From Candidatus Collierbacteria bacterium (GTDB lineage Bacteria; Patescibacteriota; Microgenomatia; UBA1400; MFAQ01), in assembly GCA_003531665.1 (NCBI GenBank), contig DQFC01000038.1:1-20080 (forward strand): a DNA stretch of 20,080 nt, read 5' to 3'. Below, piece after piece: positions 9,601-14,920 of this stretch. Position numbers and translations under genes: made by a program. Position 1 is the first letter of the stretch; every line of letters starts with the position of its first letter. The notes below the pieces were generated by a model that was given only the letters and a program-made list of their open reading frames with translations, was not told the DNA's origin and did no database searches.

Positions 9601-9765
9601 GGTGTTGCCGCAAGTAATGCCGACGGGAGGGCCGGGATTGGGCTCTGACGAGGAGGGTGAGGGTGAGAGGGAGGGTGTGGGTGAAAAAGATGCGGCAAAA
9701 ATGACCTTGAAAAAAAAGAAATTCAGAAAAATAAAGATGGGGATAATTAAAACAAATTTCTTCAC
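6685..9765 (-). CDS. Large secreted Cys-rich protein with lytic-transglycosylase-like C-terminus
   Basis: This 1026-residue protein starts with GTG at 9765. It has a strongly hydrophobic signal peptide (residues 1-25) followed by a Ser/Pro-rich spacer, and no other membrane helix. A small Cys cluster lies near residues 50-75, with many more cysteines throughout, which suggests disulfides outside the membrane. A second Thr/Pro linker lies near 770. After it, residues about 820-950 resemble a lytic transglycosylase fold: S-V-P-P-S-S-V-L-A-V-M-L-H-E-G with Glu843 in the catalytic position, a Gly-Phe-Gly stretch near 895, and N-L-L-D-A-A-A-A-T near 934. T4SS loci often carry such a VirB1-like wall-opening enzyme. 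The central 700 residues are unrecognised. It sits between the pilin-like genes and VirB6, which fits an external or periplasm-like part of the machine. The enzyme assignment is an inference from a short motif. Confidence 0.7.
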   Translation of the reverse strand: MKKFVLIIPIFIFLNFFFFKVIFAASFSPTPSLSPSPSSSEPNPGPPVGITCGNTMCLAGEVCIKYPMDLDLHCVPQSIIDDPITPIGDNPDVPEDCWKQLGSQNGIFPPNSSCWNHFQNAQVDIMQYERTCIYEPIAHYSSKRYLNSDTPDIDQPFSKCGIGDSGPGGPPAPGGADPECLIAMLVYTDVREAETGSYGPSPDTEANYSADFIAQNYLYTSLFGRPMDLSDSYDPQNNAGNDGRPTREAYRTYWRLLPASNQANLRSFVLNMANKDQIDNINFDFVDRNGLKKKTDFKKLYNALSKQVILFWHWPFIRVGCLTDYPVCPEYAQATESLKPMFQELRELALDLDLGFLADAAILTYEAAISAFGNDLDGPYAAFVPFDFNSTRSYIVKKKDEKEESYYGDYPWAPYLIDADNAGRYGTNKPGLTNVSRESVPYVGAIYQGLLSPKFGMFPALQPQWIVDKYASPSGISDYRIGNTLQTLPEVKLAQKGYLERVKEETIAIVTNPFGWLWNKITDFFTNDELKKVGYTENEIDNLNEKVKDGYANITCPLPVSYHLIAPKTAAGDRGDPNQRPADDHHQVLSIRGDKLSWNYDPQCHPPTEKEKCDATHCWIEYDSCPINEVEGRYKDPGTGMCCRRRWTVEGISHGKTLNVLNNPKHTDIKETVVNNDQYSFYKMILPDGVDKTVNASIDAPIARHFVSYRVDGVDAGATATGPNGNSDILNPAEPINRVNNLAQDSMHLLQNCWTVPKSLQNSPRCMPLLTPTPTPACGTDLSFLKGGSCKLCNTDKITQFTRYVHESQVPENIPKTLQDILETVGSTFSVPPSSVLAVMLHEGAFNRSFLTWTDANAKEWAVCGGAMPIADGQMCDPAMYSAEACSSSGSCDISIAGFGWRPYYFWEGEGETANWTAVQEIDPSRTKETISPCNLLDAAAATAKALSRGAAYVPPTVTSDTCFELPMTNTSIPGSCSSWTDATVLQSHVSYAGYCPETGKNGIYPPLDTYKEDVLDPYHTFSCGQ

Positions 9766-9772
9766 TGAAATA

Positions 9773-9778
9773 ATTATA
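9773..9778 (-). promoter_or_regulatory. -10 box of the large secreted protein gene
   Basis: TATAAT on the minus strand ends exactly 7 bp before the GTG at 9765, so transcription would start at or next to the start codon (a leaderless arrangement). This supports the GTG as the true start. Confidence 0.6.
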
Positions 9779-9797
9779 CTTCGTATCAGGTAAGAGT

Positions 9798-10160
9798 TTA
9801 GATACCAAACTGAGTGACTTTGGCGCCGGTAAAGTTCTCAATGAGAACTAAGGCCAGCCAGACAACGGCGAGGAGTATTAGGCCGATAACCGCCCAGGTA
9901 AACATAGACCAGGCGCTGGCGACTGCTTTGGGGTCCGACCCTGCTGTTGTGAGTCGAATTCCGGCCATGATGATGATTCCGACAGCCACAAGTGCCAATA
10001 GGGCGGGGAGGGGTTGAAGTACGTTTTTGAGGAGGCAGGTGATGCCTTGAATCGTGGCGACCTCCATGTTCCCTCCGCTACCTTGAGATGCAACGATGCC
10101 GATACATTCGCCGGTCCATTTGGTTGCAGCATATGCTTGGGGAACAAATTGGAAGGACAT
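9798..10160 (-). CDS. VirB2-like pilin-type protein, divergent member (pilin 1)
   Basis: The 120-residue protein has a short leader ending in Ala-Tyr-Ala-Ala (residues 9-12), a polar segment with Cys19 and Cys42, and two membrane helices (about 49-70 and 87-108). Between the helices is a short loop with T-A-G-S-D-P-K-A, the diverged form of the G-G-D-K-G-K loop of the neighbouring paralogues. This two-helix layout is that of VirB2/TrbC-type T4SS pilins. An in-frame stop just upstream rules out a longer signal peptide. It is cut off from the six-gene pilin block by the terminator at 10227-10254 and has its own promoter, so it may be expressed separately. Its loop and extra cysteines suggest a specialised role. 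Confidence 0.75.
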   Translation of the reverse strand: MSFQFVPQAYAATKWTGECIGIVASQGSGGNMEVATIQGITCLLKNVLQPLPALLALVAVGIIIMAGIRLTTAGSDPKAVASAWSMFTWAVIGLILLAVVWLALVLIENFTGAKVTQFGI

Positions 10161-10166
10161 GAGGTT

Positions 10167-10172
10167 ATTTTA
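10167..10172 (-). promoter_or_regulatory. -10 box of pilin 1
   Basis: TAAAAT on the minus strand ends 6 bp before the ATG at 10160, another leaderless-type arrangement. Two further TATACAAT boxes lie upstream within the repeats at 10174-10198. Confidence 0.5.
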
Positions 10173-10173
10173 C

Positions 10174-10198
10174 ATTGTATATTTCAGATTGTATATTT
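10174..10198. repeat. Tandem ATTGTATATTT direct repeat
   Basis: Two exact 11-bp copies (10174-10184 and 10188-10198) are separated by three bases, a 14-bp period. On the minus strand each reads as AATATACAAT and could be a spare -10 box or a repeated operator for pilin 1. Confidence 0.6.
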
Positions 10199-10226
10199 TT
10201 TGTTTGATGGTTCGGAATACTAAACC

Positions 10227-10254
10227 AAAAAATCCCGGAAGTCCGGGATTTTTA
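10227..10254. terminator. Strong intrinsic (bidirectional) terminator after the pilin block
   Basis: An 11-bp perfect stem with ATCCCGG and CCGGGAT arms, extended by A and T runs, closes a four-base loop (10239-10242). On the minus strand it is followed by a run of six T, ideal for ending transcripts of the pilin block 12469-10294. The A-run on the other side makes it usable in both directions. Confidence 0.88.
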
Positions 10255-10260
10255 AAATGA

Positions 10261-10280
10261 GGGTTTGATGAATCAAACCC
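10261..10280. repeat. 20-bp perfect inverted repeat next to the terminator
   Basis: GGGTTTGATGAATCAAACCC has two 9-base arms around GA. It lies between the stop of pilin 2 (10294) and the terminator. It may add to termination, protect the 3' end of the mRNA, or bind a dimeric protein. Confidence 0.7.
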
Positions 10281-10293
10281 CTAGGTATTTCAA

Positions 10294-10635
10294 TTAGTAA
10301 GGTTTGGGGATGTTGATGTTTCCTTCGAAGACGTCCACGCCAAAGAAGTAAGCAATGAGTTTCATCAGAGCCCATGAGGCGGCGACGATAGCAAGTCCGA
10401 CCACTGCGGCGGTGATGCGATTTCTGGCGGTTTCGGTTTTACCTTTGTCTCCACCGGAGGTGAGCCACTCTATACCACCCATGACGAGAAAGGCAAAAGT
10501 GAGAATACCGGCGACTATGAAGGCGACGGAGATGACTCTACTGATAAGGACACCGATGTCGGTGATCTTCATACCGGTAGGCTGGGGAACTCCGATGGTG
10601 CCGCCTGCTGCTAGTGCTTGGGATATTAGAGACAT
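10294..10635 (-). CDS. VirB2-like T4SS pilin-type protein (pilin 2)
   Basis: The 113-residue protein has a very short leader ending in Ala-Leu-Ala-Ala (7-10), a polar stretch of about 15 residues, a first membrane helix (about 30-57), the loop L-T-S-G-G-D-K-G-K (58-66) with a basic/polar amphipathic continuation, and a second helix (about 74-98). This is the core motif of the family in this window and fits the type IV secretion pilin family (VirB2/TrbC-like). Its loop region is close to pilin 3 also at DNA level (identical runs such as GAGGTGAGCCACT on the plus strand), which suggests a fairly recent duplication. It is the last gene before the terminator and may have its own promoter in the 64-bp gap upstream. 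Confidence 0.82.
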   Translation of the reverse strand: MSLISQALAAGGTIGVPQPTGMKITDIGVLISRVISVAFIVAGILTFAFLVMGGIEWLTSGGDKGKTETARNRITAAVVGLAIVAASWALMKLIAYFFGVDVFEGNINIPKPY

Positions 10636-10677
10636 ATTTTTTTTAGTTTTTAATAATTTCTATTCGTATTTATAAGT

Positions 10678-10703
10678 ATTATATATGATTTTGTGATTGT
10701 CAA
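10678..10703 (-). promoter_or_regulatory. Possible promoter of pilin 2
   Basis: On the minus strand a perfect TTGACA (10703-10698) overlaps the stop codon of pilin 3 and a perfect TATAAT follows (10683-10678). The spacer is only 14 bp, shorter than the ideal 16-18, so activity is uncertain. The leader would be about 35 bases, unlike the leaderless promoters elsewhere in the window. Confidence 0.4.
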
Positions 10704-11059
10704 TTGCCGAGAGGATTCTCGGTACATAGAGCATCCAGATTTATACCGAAAAACTCAAGCACGATCATATAGACCGCATAACTGGAGGCGACAATGGCGA
10801 GGCCAATGAGGGCAGCTGAGATCATCTTTTGAGAGGATTCGATCTTACCCTTGTCTCCTCCTGAGGTGAGCCACTGTACACCTCCCATGACAAGGTAAAC
10901 GAAGAAAGCAATACCGGAGATGATAAAAGCGGCGGCGACGAGATTGCTTACCAAATGTCCAATGCAAGTGTAGCCAAAGAAATTGTTTTTGGTTGCCATT
11001 TCGCCGATTGGCAACTCGATATCTGCGGCAAAAATTTGAGAAATTTTTGAAAATATCAT
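10700..11059 (-). CDS. VirB2-like T4SS pilin-type protein (pilin 3)
   Basis: The 119-residue protein has a short leader ending Ile-Phe-Ala-Ala (9-12), a polar segment with Cys32, helix 1 (about 38-60), the loop L-T-S-G-G-D-K-G-K (64-72), helix 2 (about 80-103) and a short tail with Cys112. It is the nearest relative of pilin 2. Its ATG overlaps the TGA of pilin 4 in an ATGA, so the two are translationally coupled in one operon. The pair of cysteines flanking the helices could form a disulfide outside the membrane; none is present in pilins 2 or 4-7. Confidence 0.82.
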   Translation of the reverse strand: MIFSKISQIFAADIELPIGEMATKNNFFGYTCIGHLVSNLVAAAFIISGIAFFVYLVMGGVQWLTSGGDKGKIESSQKMISAALIGLAIVASSYAVYMIVLEFFGINLDALCTENPLGN

Positions 11060-11406
11060 AAAGCGCTGGGGAAGACTGGTTTGAGAATATTAATTTTGAA
11101 AACAGCCTGAATAAAATAGGTGATGGCGTACGAGGCGACCAGAATGCCGACACCGATAACCGAACTGGTAATTTTTTTCTGGGCGTCATCGATCTTGGCT
11201 TTGTCACCTCCGGAAGTGAGATACTCAATTCCTCCCCAAACAAGATAAATAATGAAGGCGACTCCACCAACGGTGATAACTGTTTGCCAAAGAGTGGCAA
11301 TATAAAAAGCGAGACCACCTCCTGGGTCCTGAGGTATTTTGGGCGATAGAGCCTTGTTGACTATTTCGTTCGCGGCATAAGCTGTGGGTATTACTTGATA
11401 GGCCAT
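11056..11406 (-). CDS. VirB2-like T4SS pilin-type protein (pilin 4)
   Basis: The 116-residue protein begins with a leader that looks like that of pilin 1 (V-x-P-x-A-Y-A-A, residues 5-12). A Pro/Gly-rich polar part follows, then helix 1 (about 38-60), the loop L-T-S-G-G-D-K-A-K (63-71) and helix 2 (about 80-103). It starts 5 bp after the stop of pilin 5 without a Shine-Dalgarno sequence, which points to coupled translation, and it overlaps pilin 3 by four bases at the other end. Confidence 0.82.
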   Translation of the reverse strand: MAYQVIPTAYAANEIVNKALSPKIPQDPGGGLAFYIATLWQTVITVGGVAFIIYLVWGGIEYLTSGGDKAKIDDAQKKITSSVIGVGILVASYAITYFIQAVFKINILKPVFPSAL

Positions 11407-11411
11407 AATAT

Positions 11412-11780
11412 TTAGAGTTTTAGAGCGTTAAATGGATTAAGAATGTCAAGACCGAGGACGGCTCCGACGATGCCGATAATGAAGAAGGAAGCAACAATAG
11501 CGATCAAGCCAATGGCGGCTTGAGTCATTTGAGCCTGGGCTTCGGAAACCTTACCTTTGTCACCACCGGCAGTAATCCATTTTAGGGCTCCGATAAAGAA
11601 ATAAATGACAAAAGCGATACTGCCGACAACGGTAATGGTAGTGACTAAATTCGAAAGAAATGTTCCGAGACCACTTTGGACTCCACCACTGATGGCTGTT
11701 TGAAAAGGACCAACCCCTCCAACTTCACTGCCTAGGGGGATATCGGTGGAGGCGAGAGCTGAAGTAATTATTTTCATCAT
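11412..11780 (-). CDS. VirB2-like T4SS pilin-type protein (pilin 5)
   Basis: The 122-residue protein has a short leader (M-M-K-I-I-T-S-A-L-A), a Gly-rich polar segment of about 30 residues, helix 1 (about 43-68), the loop I-T-A-G-G-D-K-G-K (69-77) and helix 2 (about 87-110). The second Met codon is an equally possible start. Three bases separate it from pilin 6, so it belongs to the same transcript. Confidence 0.8.
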   Translation of the reverse strand: MMKIITSALASTDIPLGSEVGGVGPFQTAISGGVQSGLGTFLSNLVTTITVVGSIAFVIYFFIGALKWITAGGDKGKVSEAQAQMTQAAIGLIAIVASFFIIGIVGAVLGLDILNPFNALKL

Positions 11781-11783
11781 AAA

Positions 11784-12149
11784 TTAGATAGATTTTAATT
11801 TGGGAGCCAAAATCGCTCCAAAGTCTCCAAATAGGACTTTGCTGACAATGGCAATGATCAGGAAACTAGCGGCAATGATGACCAATCCCACAAGACTCAT
11901 TTGAATTTTGTTTTGAGCCTCGGTCAATTTGCCCTTGTCTCCTCCGGAGGAAATAAAGGCGAGTCCGCCTGTTAAGAGATTCCAAAGAGCAAAAATTCCG
12001 GCGATGACGACTATAAAACGAACCAGAGCTGAAATAATATCCGTGGTTTGAGTAGTTTCTTTGGGAATTCCGGCGGGAAGATCGATGGTACCAACTACAT
12101 CTGCGGCTTGGGCTGATTTGACGATGAGCTTATTTATTATATTGATCAT
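11784..12149 (-). CDS. VirB2-like T4SS pilin-type protein (pilin 6)
   Basis: The 121-residue protein has a somewhat longer leader ending Ala-Gln-Ala-Ala (13-16), a polar, Thr-rich segment, helix 1 (about 39-62), the loop I-S-S-G-G-D-K-G-K (66-74) and helix 2 (about 84-108). It starts only two bases after the stop of pilin 7. It is the member whose leader looks most like an ordinary signal peptide end (A-x-A). Confidence 0.82.
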   Translation of the reverse strand: MINIINKLIVKSAQAADVVGTIDLPAGIPKETTQTTDIISALVRFIVVIAGIFALWNLLTGGLAFISSGGDKGKLTEAQNKIQMSLVGLVIIAASFLIIAIVSKVLFGDFGAILAPKLKSI

Positions 12150-12151
12150 GG

Positions 12152-12469
12152 TTAAAAGAATTTAAAACCGATGACGGCACCCATAACTCGGGTGATTAGG
12201 AAAGCTGTGACGACAAGGATTAATCCGAGTATGCCATAGTTTAGCATGTTCTGAGATTGCTCTAGTTTGCCTTTGTCTCCGCTAGCCGTGATGTAATTAA
12301 AACCGGCAAGAATAATAACAATAAAAGCCATAACCCCAGAGATAATGAGAATGTTGTATATCAATGGATTGATGAGATTGGATAGAGTGGCACCGCTTCC
12401 GCCCATTACCTTGGCCGGAGCATAAATGTTCTCTAATGATTCGGCAGCAATGGCGGTATTGAAAAGCAT
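12152..12469 (-). CDS. VirB2-like T4SS pilin-type protein (pilin 7), first gene of the block
   Basis: At 105 residues this is the shortest of the family. It has a leader ending Ala-Ile-Ala-Ala (6-9), a polar part, helix 1 (about 33-58), the loop I-T-A-S-G-D-K-G-K (60-68) with Ser in place of the first Gly, and helix 2 (about 77-101), ending abruptly with K-F-F. It is the promoter-proximal gene of the six-gene pilin run that ends at the terminator near 10227. Its promoter overlaps that of the divergent polyprenyl synthase gene. Confidence 0.8.
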   Translation of the reverse strand: MLFNTAIAAESLENIYAPAKVMGGSGATLSNLINPLIYNILIISGVMAFIVIILAGFNYITASGDKGKLEQSQNMLNYGILGLILVVTAFLITRVMGAVIGFKFF

Positions 12470-12480
12470 ATACTAGTGCC

Positions 12481-12495
12481 ATTTTACAGTAAAAT
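12481..12495. promoter_or_regulatory. Palindromic divergent promoter (back-to-back -10 boxes)
   Basis: ATTTTACAGTAAAAT has two 7-base arms around a single A. Read rightward, TAAAAT (12490-12495) lies 7 bp before the ATG at 12503. Read leftward, TAAAAT (12486-12481) lies 11 bp before the ATG at 12469. The two -10 boxes are only three bases apart, so RNA polymerase could occupy only one at a time. Confidence 0.6.
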
Positions 12496-12502
12496 CAGAG
12501 AC

Positions 12503-13615
12503 ATGGAAACAAACAAGCTTGGACAATGGGCAAGAAAAAGATTGGCAGAGGTGGCTAAGGAAGCGGATTCGAGACTAGGAAAATATTGGATTGAGGAAAT
12601 ACGGAGTAATTTTGGTTTCAATGATACCCAAAAAGACTTAATTAAAAAAATGCTACTGCACGCAAAGGAACATAACCTTAGATCGGCAAAGAGGGCAAGA
12701 GCAGGCTTTGTGATTTATGGATATCAACTGGGGCAAGAACCCAAGGAATCAAGAAATCAAGAACTCGAGACAGAAACGGAGAAAGTGTGGAGGGCGGCAG
12801 AGGCGGTAGAGTTGGTTCATACGGCTTTACTTATGCACGACGATTTTATGGATAGAGATTTGGTCAGAAGAGGTGGCCCAACTACGCAAATATTTTTTGG
12901 TGATGGAGATGATCACCATGGAGAGTCTATGGCTGTTTGTCTTGGGGATGCGGTTTTGTGTTTGGGTTTCGAAAGGTTGCTGGATTGTGGTTTTGATGAA
13001 ATAACAACCAGCAGAGTAATGAAACAATTTCTTCGAGGAATTACCAATACTGCTTTTGGGCAGGCGTATGACGCAAGCCTTTCAAAATTAGGGGAGATGA
13101 CGGAAGAGAAAGTGATGAGCTTACACCGAGCCAAGACGGCTATATATACTTTTGAAAATCCACTAATTATCGGAGGATCACTGTCCGGGCTTTCACCGGA
13201 AGTTTTGAATGTATTACGAGAGTATGCGGTAGACGGGGGAATTGCTTTTCAATTACAAGATGATGTCCTTGGTGTTTATGGTGATGAGGAGAAAACGGGA
13301 AAGTCGGCCAACTCTGACTTGTTACAGGGAAAAGTAACTTTGCTAGTGGTAAAAGCCATGGAAATGGGAACAGAAGATCAGAAGAATAGCTTGAGAGAAG
13401 TTTGGGGAAAATTAAGGGCGAATAAAAAGGCAATTGACGGAGCAAAGAAGGCGATCCTCGAAAGCGGGGCATATGAATATTCGATAGAGGTGGCTAAAAA
13501 TTATGCCGAGAAGGCGGCCGAAACTGCGACTAAATTACGAGGAAGAGGGCTGAATAGTGGGGCAATAGATTATTTGGAGGGAATTGCGAGGTATATGGTG
13601 GAGAGGGAAATGTGA
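12503..13615 (+). CDS. Polyprenyl (long-chain isoprenyl) diphosphate synthase
   Basis: This trans-prenyltransferase condenses isopentenyl diphosphate with an allylic diphosphate to make longer prenyl chains in the cytoplasm. The 370-residue product has the first Asp-rich motif L-M-H-D-D-F-M-D with R-R-G-G-P-T (D113, D114, D117) and the second motif Q-D-D-V-L-G-V-Y-G with the following G-K-x-x-x-x-D-L-x-x-G-K-x-T-L-L (D253, D254). Both are diagnostic for the family. Start choice: an in-frame GTG at 12476 would add nine residues, but a TAAAAT box ends 7 bp before the ATG at 12503, so the ATG is preferred. Chain length (geranylgeranyl or longer) cannot be read from the sequence. With uppS nearby, a role in isoprenoid lipid or lipid-carrier supply is likely. 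It separates the two pilin blocks. Confidence 0.9.
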   Translation: METNKLGQWARKRLAEVAKEADSRLGKYWIEEIRSNFGFNDTQKDLIKKMLLHAKEHNLRSAKRARAGFVIYGYQLGQEPKESRNQELETETEKVWRAAEAVELVHTALLMHDDFMDRDLVRRGGPTTQIFFGDGDDHHGESMAVCLGDAVLCLGFERLLDCGFDEITTSRVMKQFLRGITNTAFGQAYDASLSKLGEMTEEKVMSLHRAKTAIYTFENPLIIGGSLSGLSPEVLNVLREYAVDGGIAFQLQDDVLGVYGDEEKTGKSANSDLLQGKVTLLVVKAMEMGTEDQKNSLREVWGKLRANKKAIDGAKKAILESGAYEYSIEVAKNYAEKAAETATKLRGRGLNSGAIDYLEGIARYMVEREM

Positions 13616-13639
13616 GAGTGTTTGGGAGAAAGAGGGTTT

Positions 13640-13645
13640 TAGTAT
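13640..13645 (+). promoter_or_regulatory. -10 box of the 97-residue protein gene
   Basis: TAGTAT ends 7 bp before the ATG at 13653, matching the leaderless spacing used by other genes in the window, and supports that start. Confidence 0.45.
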
Positions 13646-13652
13646 TTATTTT

Positions 13653-13946
13653 ATGGAAATACCAAGACATTGGAGAGAACAACCTTCGAGAATGAGATTT
13701 GATGGAAAAGAAAAAGTATTGAAGGGGTCGAATATGAATGTTTATAAATACCCAGGAGGATCGATACCATTAAGGGGAAACTATGAACAGATCCGTCATG
13801 ACTTTGAAAGAAAAGGTTTTACCCAAGAGGCGACTGACGAGATTCTATTTCGTCTTTGGGGTGGAATCCCCGCCGAAGCGACGATCTCTTTGGGTGAAGT
13901 CGTCGATCGCTTCCATGAACTTGTCGGGAGTGAAGTCGGGGAATAG
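13653..13946 (+). CDS. Small 97-residue protein starting M-E-I-P-R-H-W-R
   Basis: The frame is open further upstream (to an ATG at 13584, which would overlap the previous gene), but the ATG at 13653 is chosen because a -10 box sits 7 bp before it and because M-E-I-P-R-H-W-R-E-Q is, from memory, a recurrent N-terminus of small proteins in these bacteria and in archaea, often joined to a zinc ribbon. No Cys is present here, so if related it lacks the zinc ribbon. The protein is soluble and charged, with a helical C-terminal half. Its last 102 bases lie antisense to the 3' end of uppS. A UppS-type C-terminus is encoded on the other strand there, so one of the two ends may be less constrained. 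Function unknown. Confidence 0.55.
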   Translation: MEIPRHWREQPSRMRFDGKEKVLKGSNMNVYKYPGGSIPLRGNYEQIRHDFERKGFTQEATDEILFRLWGGIPAEATISLGEVVDRFHELVGSEVGE

Positions 13947-14555
13947 AGTGGGGGTAAAATATAGCTCCGAATAAACAGATTGCCAAGGGAGGTATCCTGA
14001 GGTACGGCGTTCTCCGCCGGTACGGATTATCAGGTCCGGATCGGGCATGCCGGCAGTGTCCAGATGACTCGAAACGGTCTCATCCGTTATCTGATTGGAG
14101 GGAATTTTTTCATCTACAATTTTTTTGATTGCTCTTACAATTTCGTCTCTTCCTCCATAATTTAAGGCGAAAGAAACAGTTATTTTGTTGTTGTGTGCAG
14201 ATTTGGAAATAACCTCGAGTGTCTTTTTGGCGATATCTTCCGGGAATCTTGTCATATCGCCCAATATTTGTAGCTTGGCCCCTCTAGCGATAAAACGGAA
14301 AGCAAGTGATCCAAAGGCGATCCGGAAAATATCAAGGATTCCCTTTACTTCATTTTCATCTCTTTTCCAATTTTCGGTAGAGAAAGCCCAGAAAGTAACA
14401 TAAGGGATACCAAGATCGACACACTTTTCTATTAAAGGCTCTATGGTATGGTTGGCGGCGTATTCGTGGCCTTTGACGGGGTCCATCCCCTTGCTTCTGG
14501 CCCAGCGACGGTTACCGTCCATCATAATCGCAATATGTTTGATTGGGGTATCCAT
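13845..14555 (-). CDS. uppS: Isoprenyl (undecaprenyl-type) diphosphate synthase
   Basis: The 236-residue length and motifs fit the cis-prenyltransferase UppS, which makes the C55-type lipid carrier for peptidoglycan and other wall polymers at the membrane surface. Seen are H-I-A-I-M-M-D-G-N-R-R-W-A-R with the catalytic Asp13, the F-S-T-E-N-W substrate-binding loop, and D-L-I-I-R-T-G-G-E-R-R with W-Q-S-V-Y-S-E-L-Y-F near the C-terminus, ending with R-R-F-G-G. The usual Ser-Asn after the R-T-x-G-E-x-R motif is replaced by Thr-Ser-Gly, a small oddity. TATAAT lies 7 bp before the ATG, giving a leaderless promoter. Its 3' end overlaps the 13653-13946 gene antisense. Confidence 0.95.
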   Translation of the reverse strand: MDTPIKHIAIMMDGNRRWARSKGMDPVKGHEYAANHTIEPLIEKCVDLGIPYVTFWAFSTENWKRDENEVKGILDIFRIAFGSLAFRFIARGAKLQILGDMTRFPEDIAKKTLEVISKSAHNNKITVSFALNYGGRDEIVRAIKKIVDEKIPSNQITDETVSSHLDTAGMPDPDLIIRTGGERRTSGYLPWQSVYSELYFTPTLFPDFTPDKFMEAIDDFTQRDRRFGGDSTPKTK

Positions 14556-14562
14556 CTGGGAA

Positions 14563-14568
14563 ATTATA
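14563..14568 (-). promoter_or_regulatory. -10 box of uppS
   Basis: A perfect TATAAT on the minus strand ends 7 bp before the ATG at 14555. It lies in the 23-bp gap after the pilin 8 gene, so uppS can be transcribed apart from the pilin genes. No consensus -35 element is visible. Confidence 0.6.
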
Positions 14569-14578
14569 CCAAAGTAGA

Positions 14579-14917
14579 TTAAATTAGACTGCCGATACCT
14601 AAGAAAGAAAGAACTATCTTGACAACTAGATAGGCTACAAAGGACATAATCAAACCAAGCAGGCTGTTCATAAACCTAGTTGTGGCTCCGGCCACCTTCT
14701 TCGGATCTCCGGAACTCATCATGTATTCCCAACCGGCCATAACCAGACTGGCGAAGAAGAGAAGTCCGACGAGAATGAAGACTAGGTTTAGAAGATCTCG
14801 AGAGAACAAACTACCCAAATCGGTAAAAGATTTCATGTTAAGTGCGGTGGTGGTACTTCTCTCGAGGCCGGAGATATCTACTTCGTCAGCTGCCAGAACC
14901 AGATTTATTAGTGACAT
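14579..14917 (-). CDS. VirB2-like pilin-type protein (pilin 8)
   Basis: The 112-residue protein has a short leader ending Val-Leu-Ala-Ala (7-10), like pilin 2. A polar, Thr-rich segment follows, then helix 1 (about 43-63), a loop M-S-S-G-D-P-K-K (67-74) and helix 2 (about 82-106). The loop keeps G-D-x-x-K but replaces the usual Lys-Gly by Pro-Lys, as pilin 1 does, so pilins 1 and 8 may form a subgroup. It begins three bases after the stop of pilin 9, so these two are one transcript, separated from the main block by the polyprenyl synthase, the small plus-strand gene and uppS. Confidence 0.78.
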   Translation of the reverse strand: MSLINLVLAADEVDISGLERSTTTALNMKSFTDLGSLFSRDLLNLVFILVGLLFFASLVMAGWEYMMSSGDPKKVAGATTRFMNSLLGLIMSFVAYLVVKIVLSFLGIGSLI

Positions 14918-14920
14918 AAT

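Noticed and set aside
12476..12502. Upstream GTG start of the polyprenyl synthase
   Set aside because: The added nine codons contain the -10 box itself; the ATG at 12503 has the standard 7-bp spacing.
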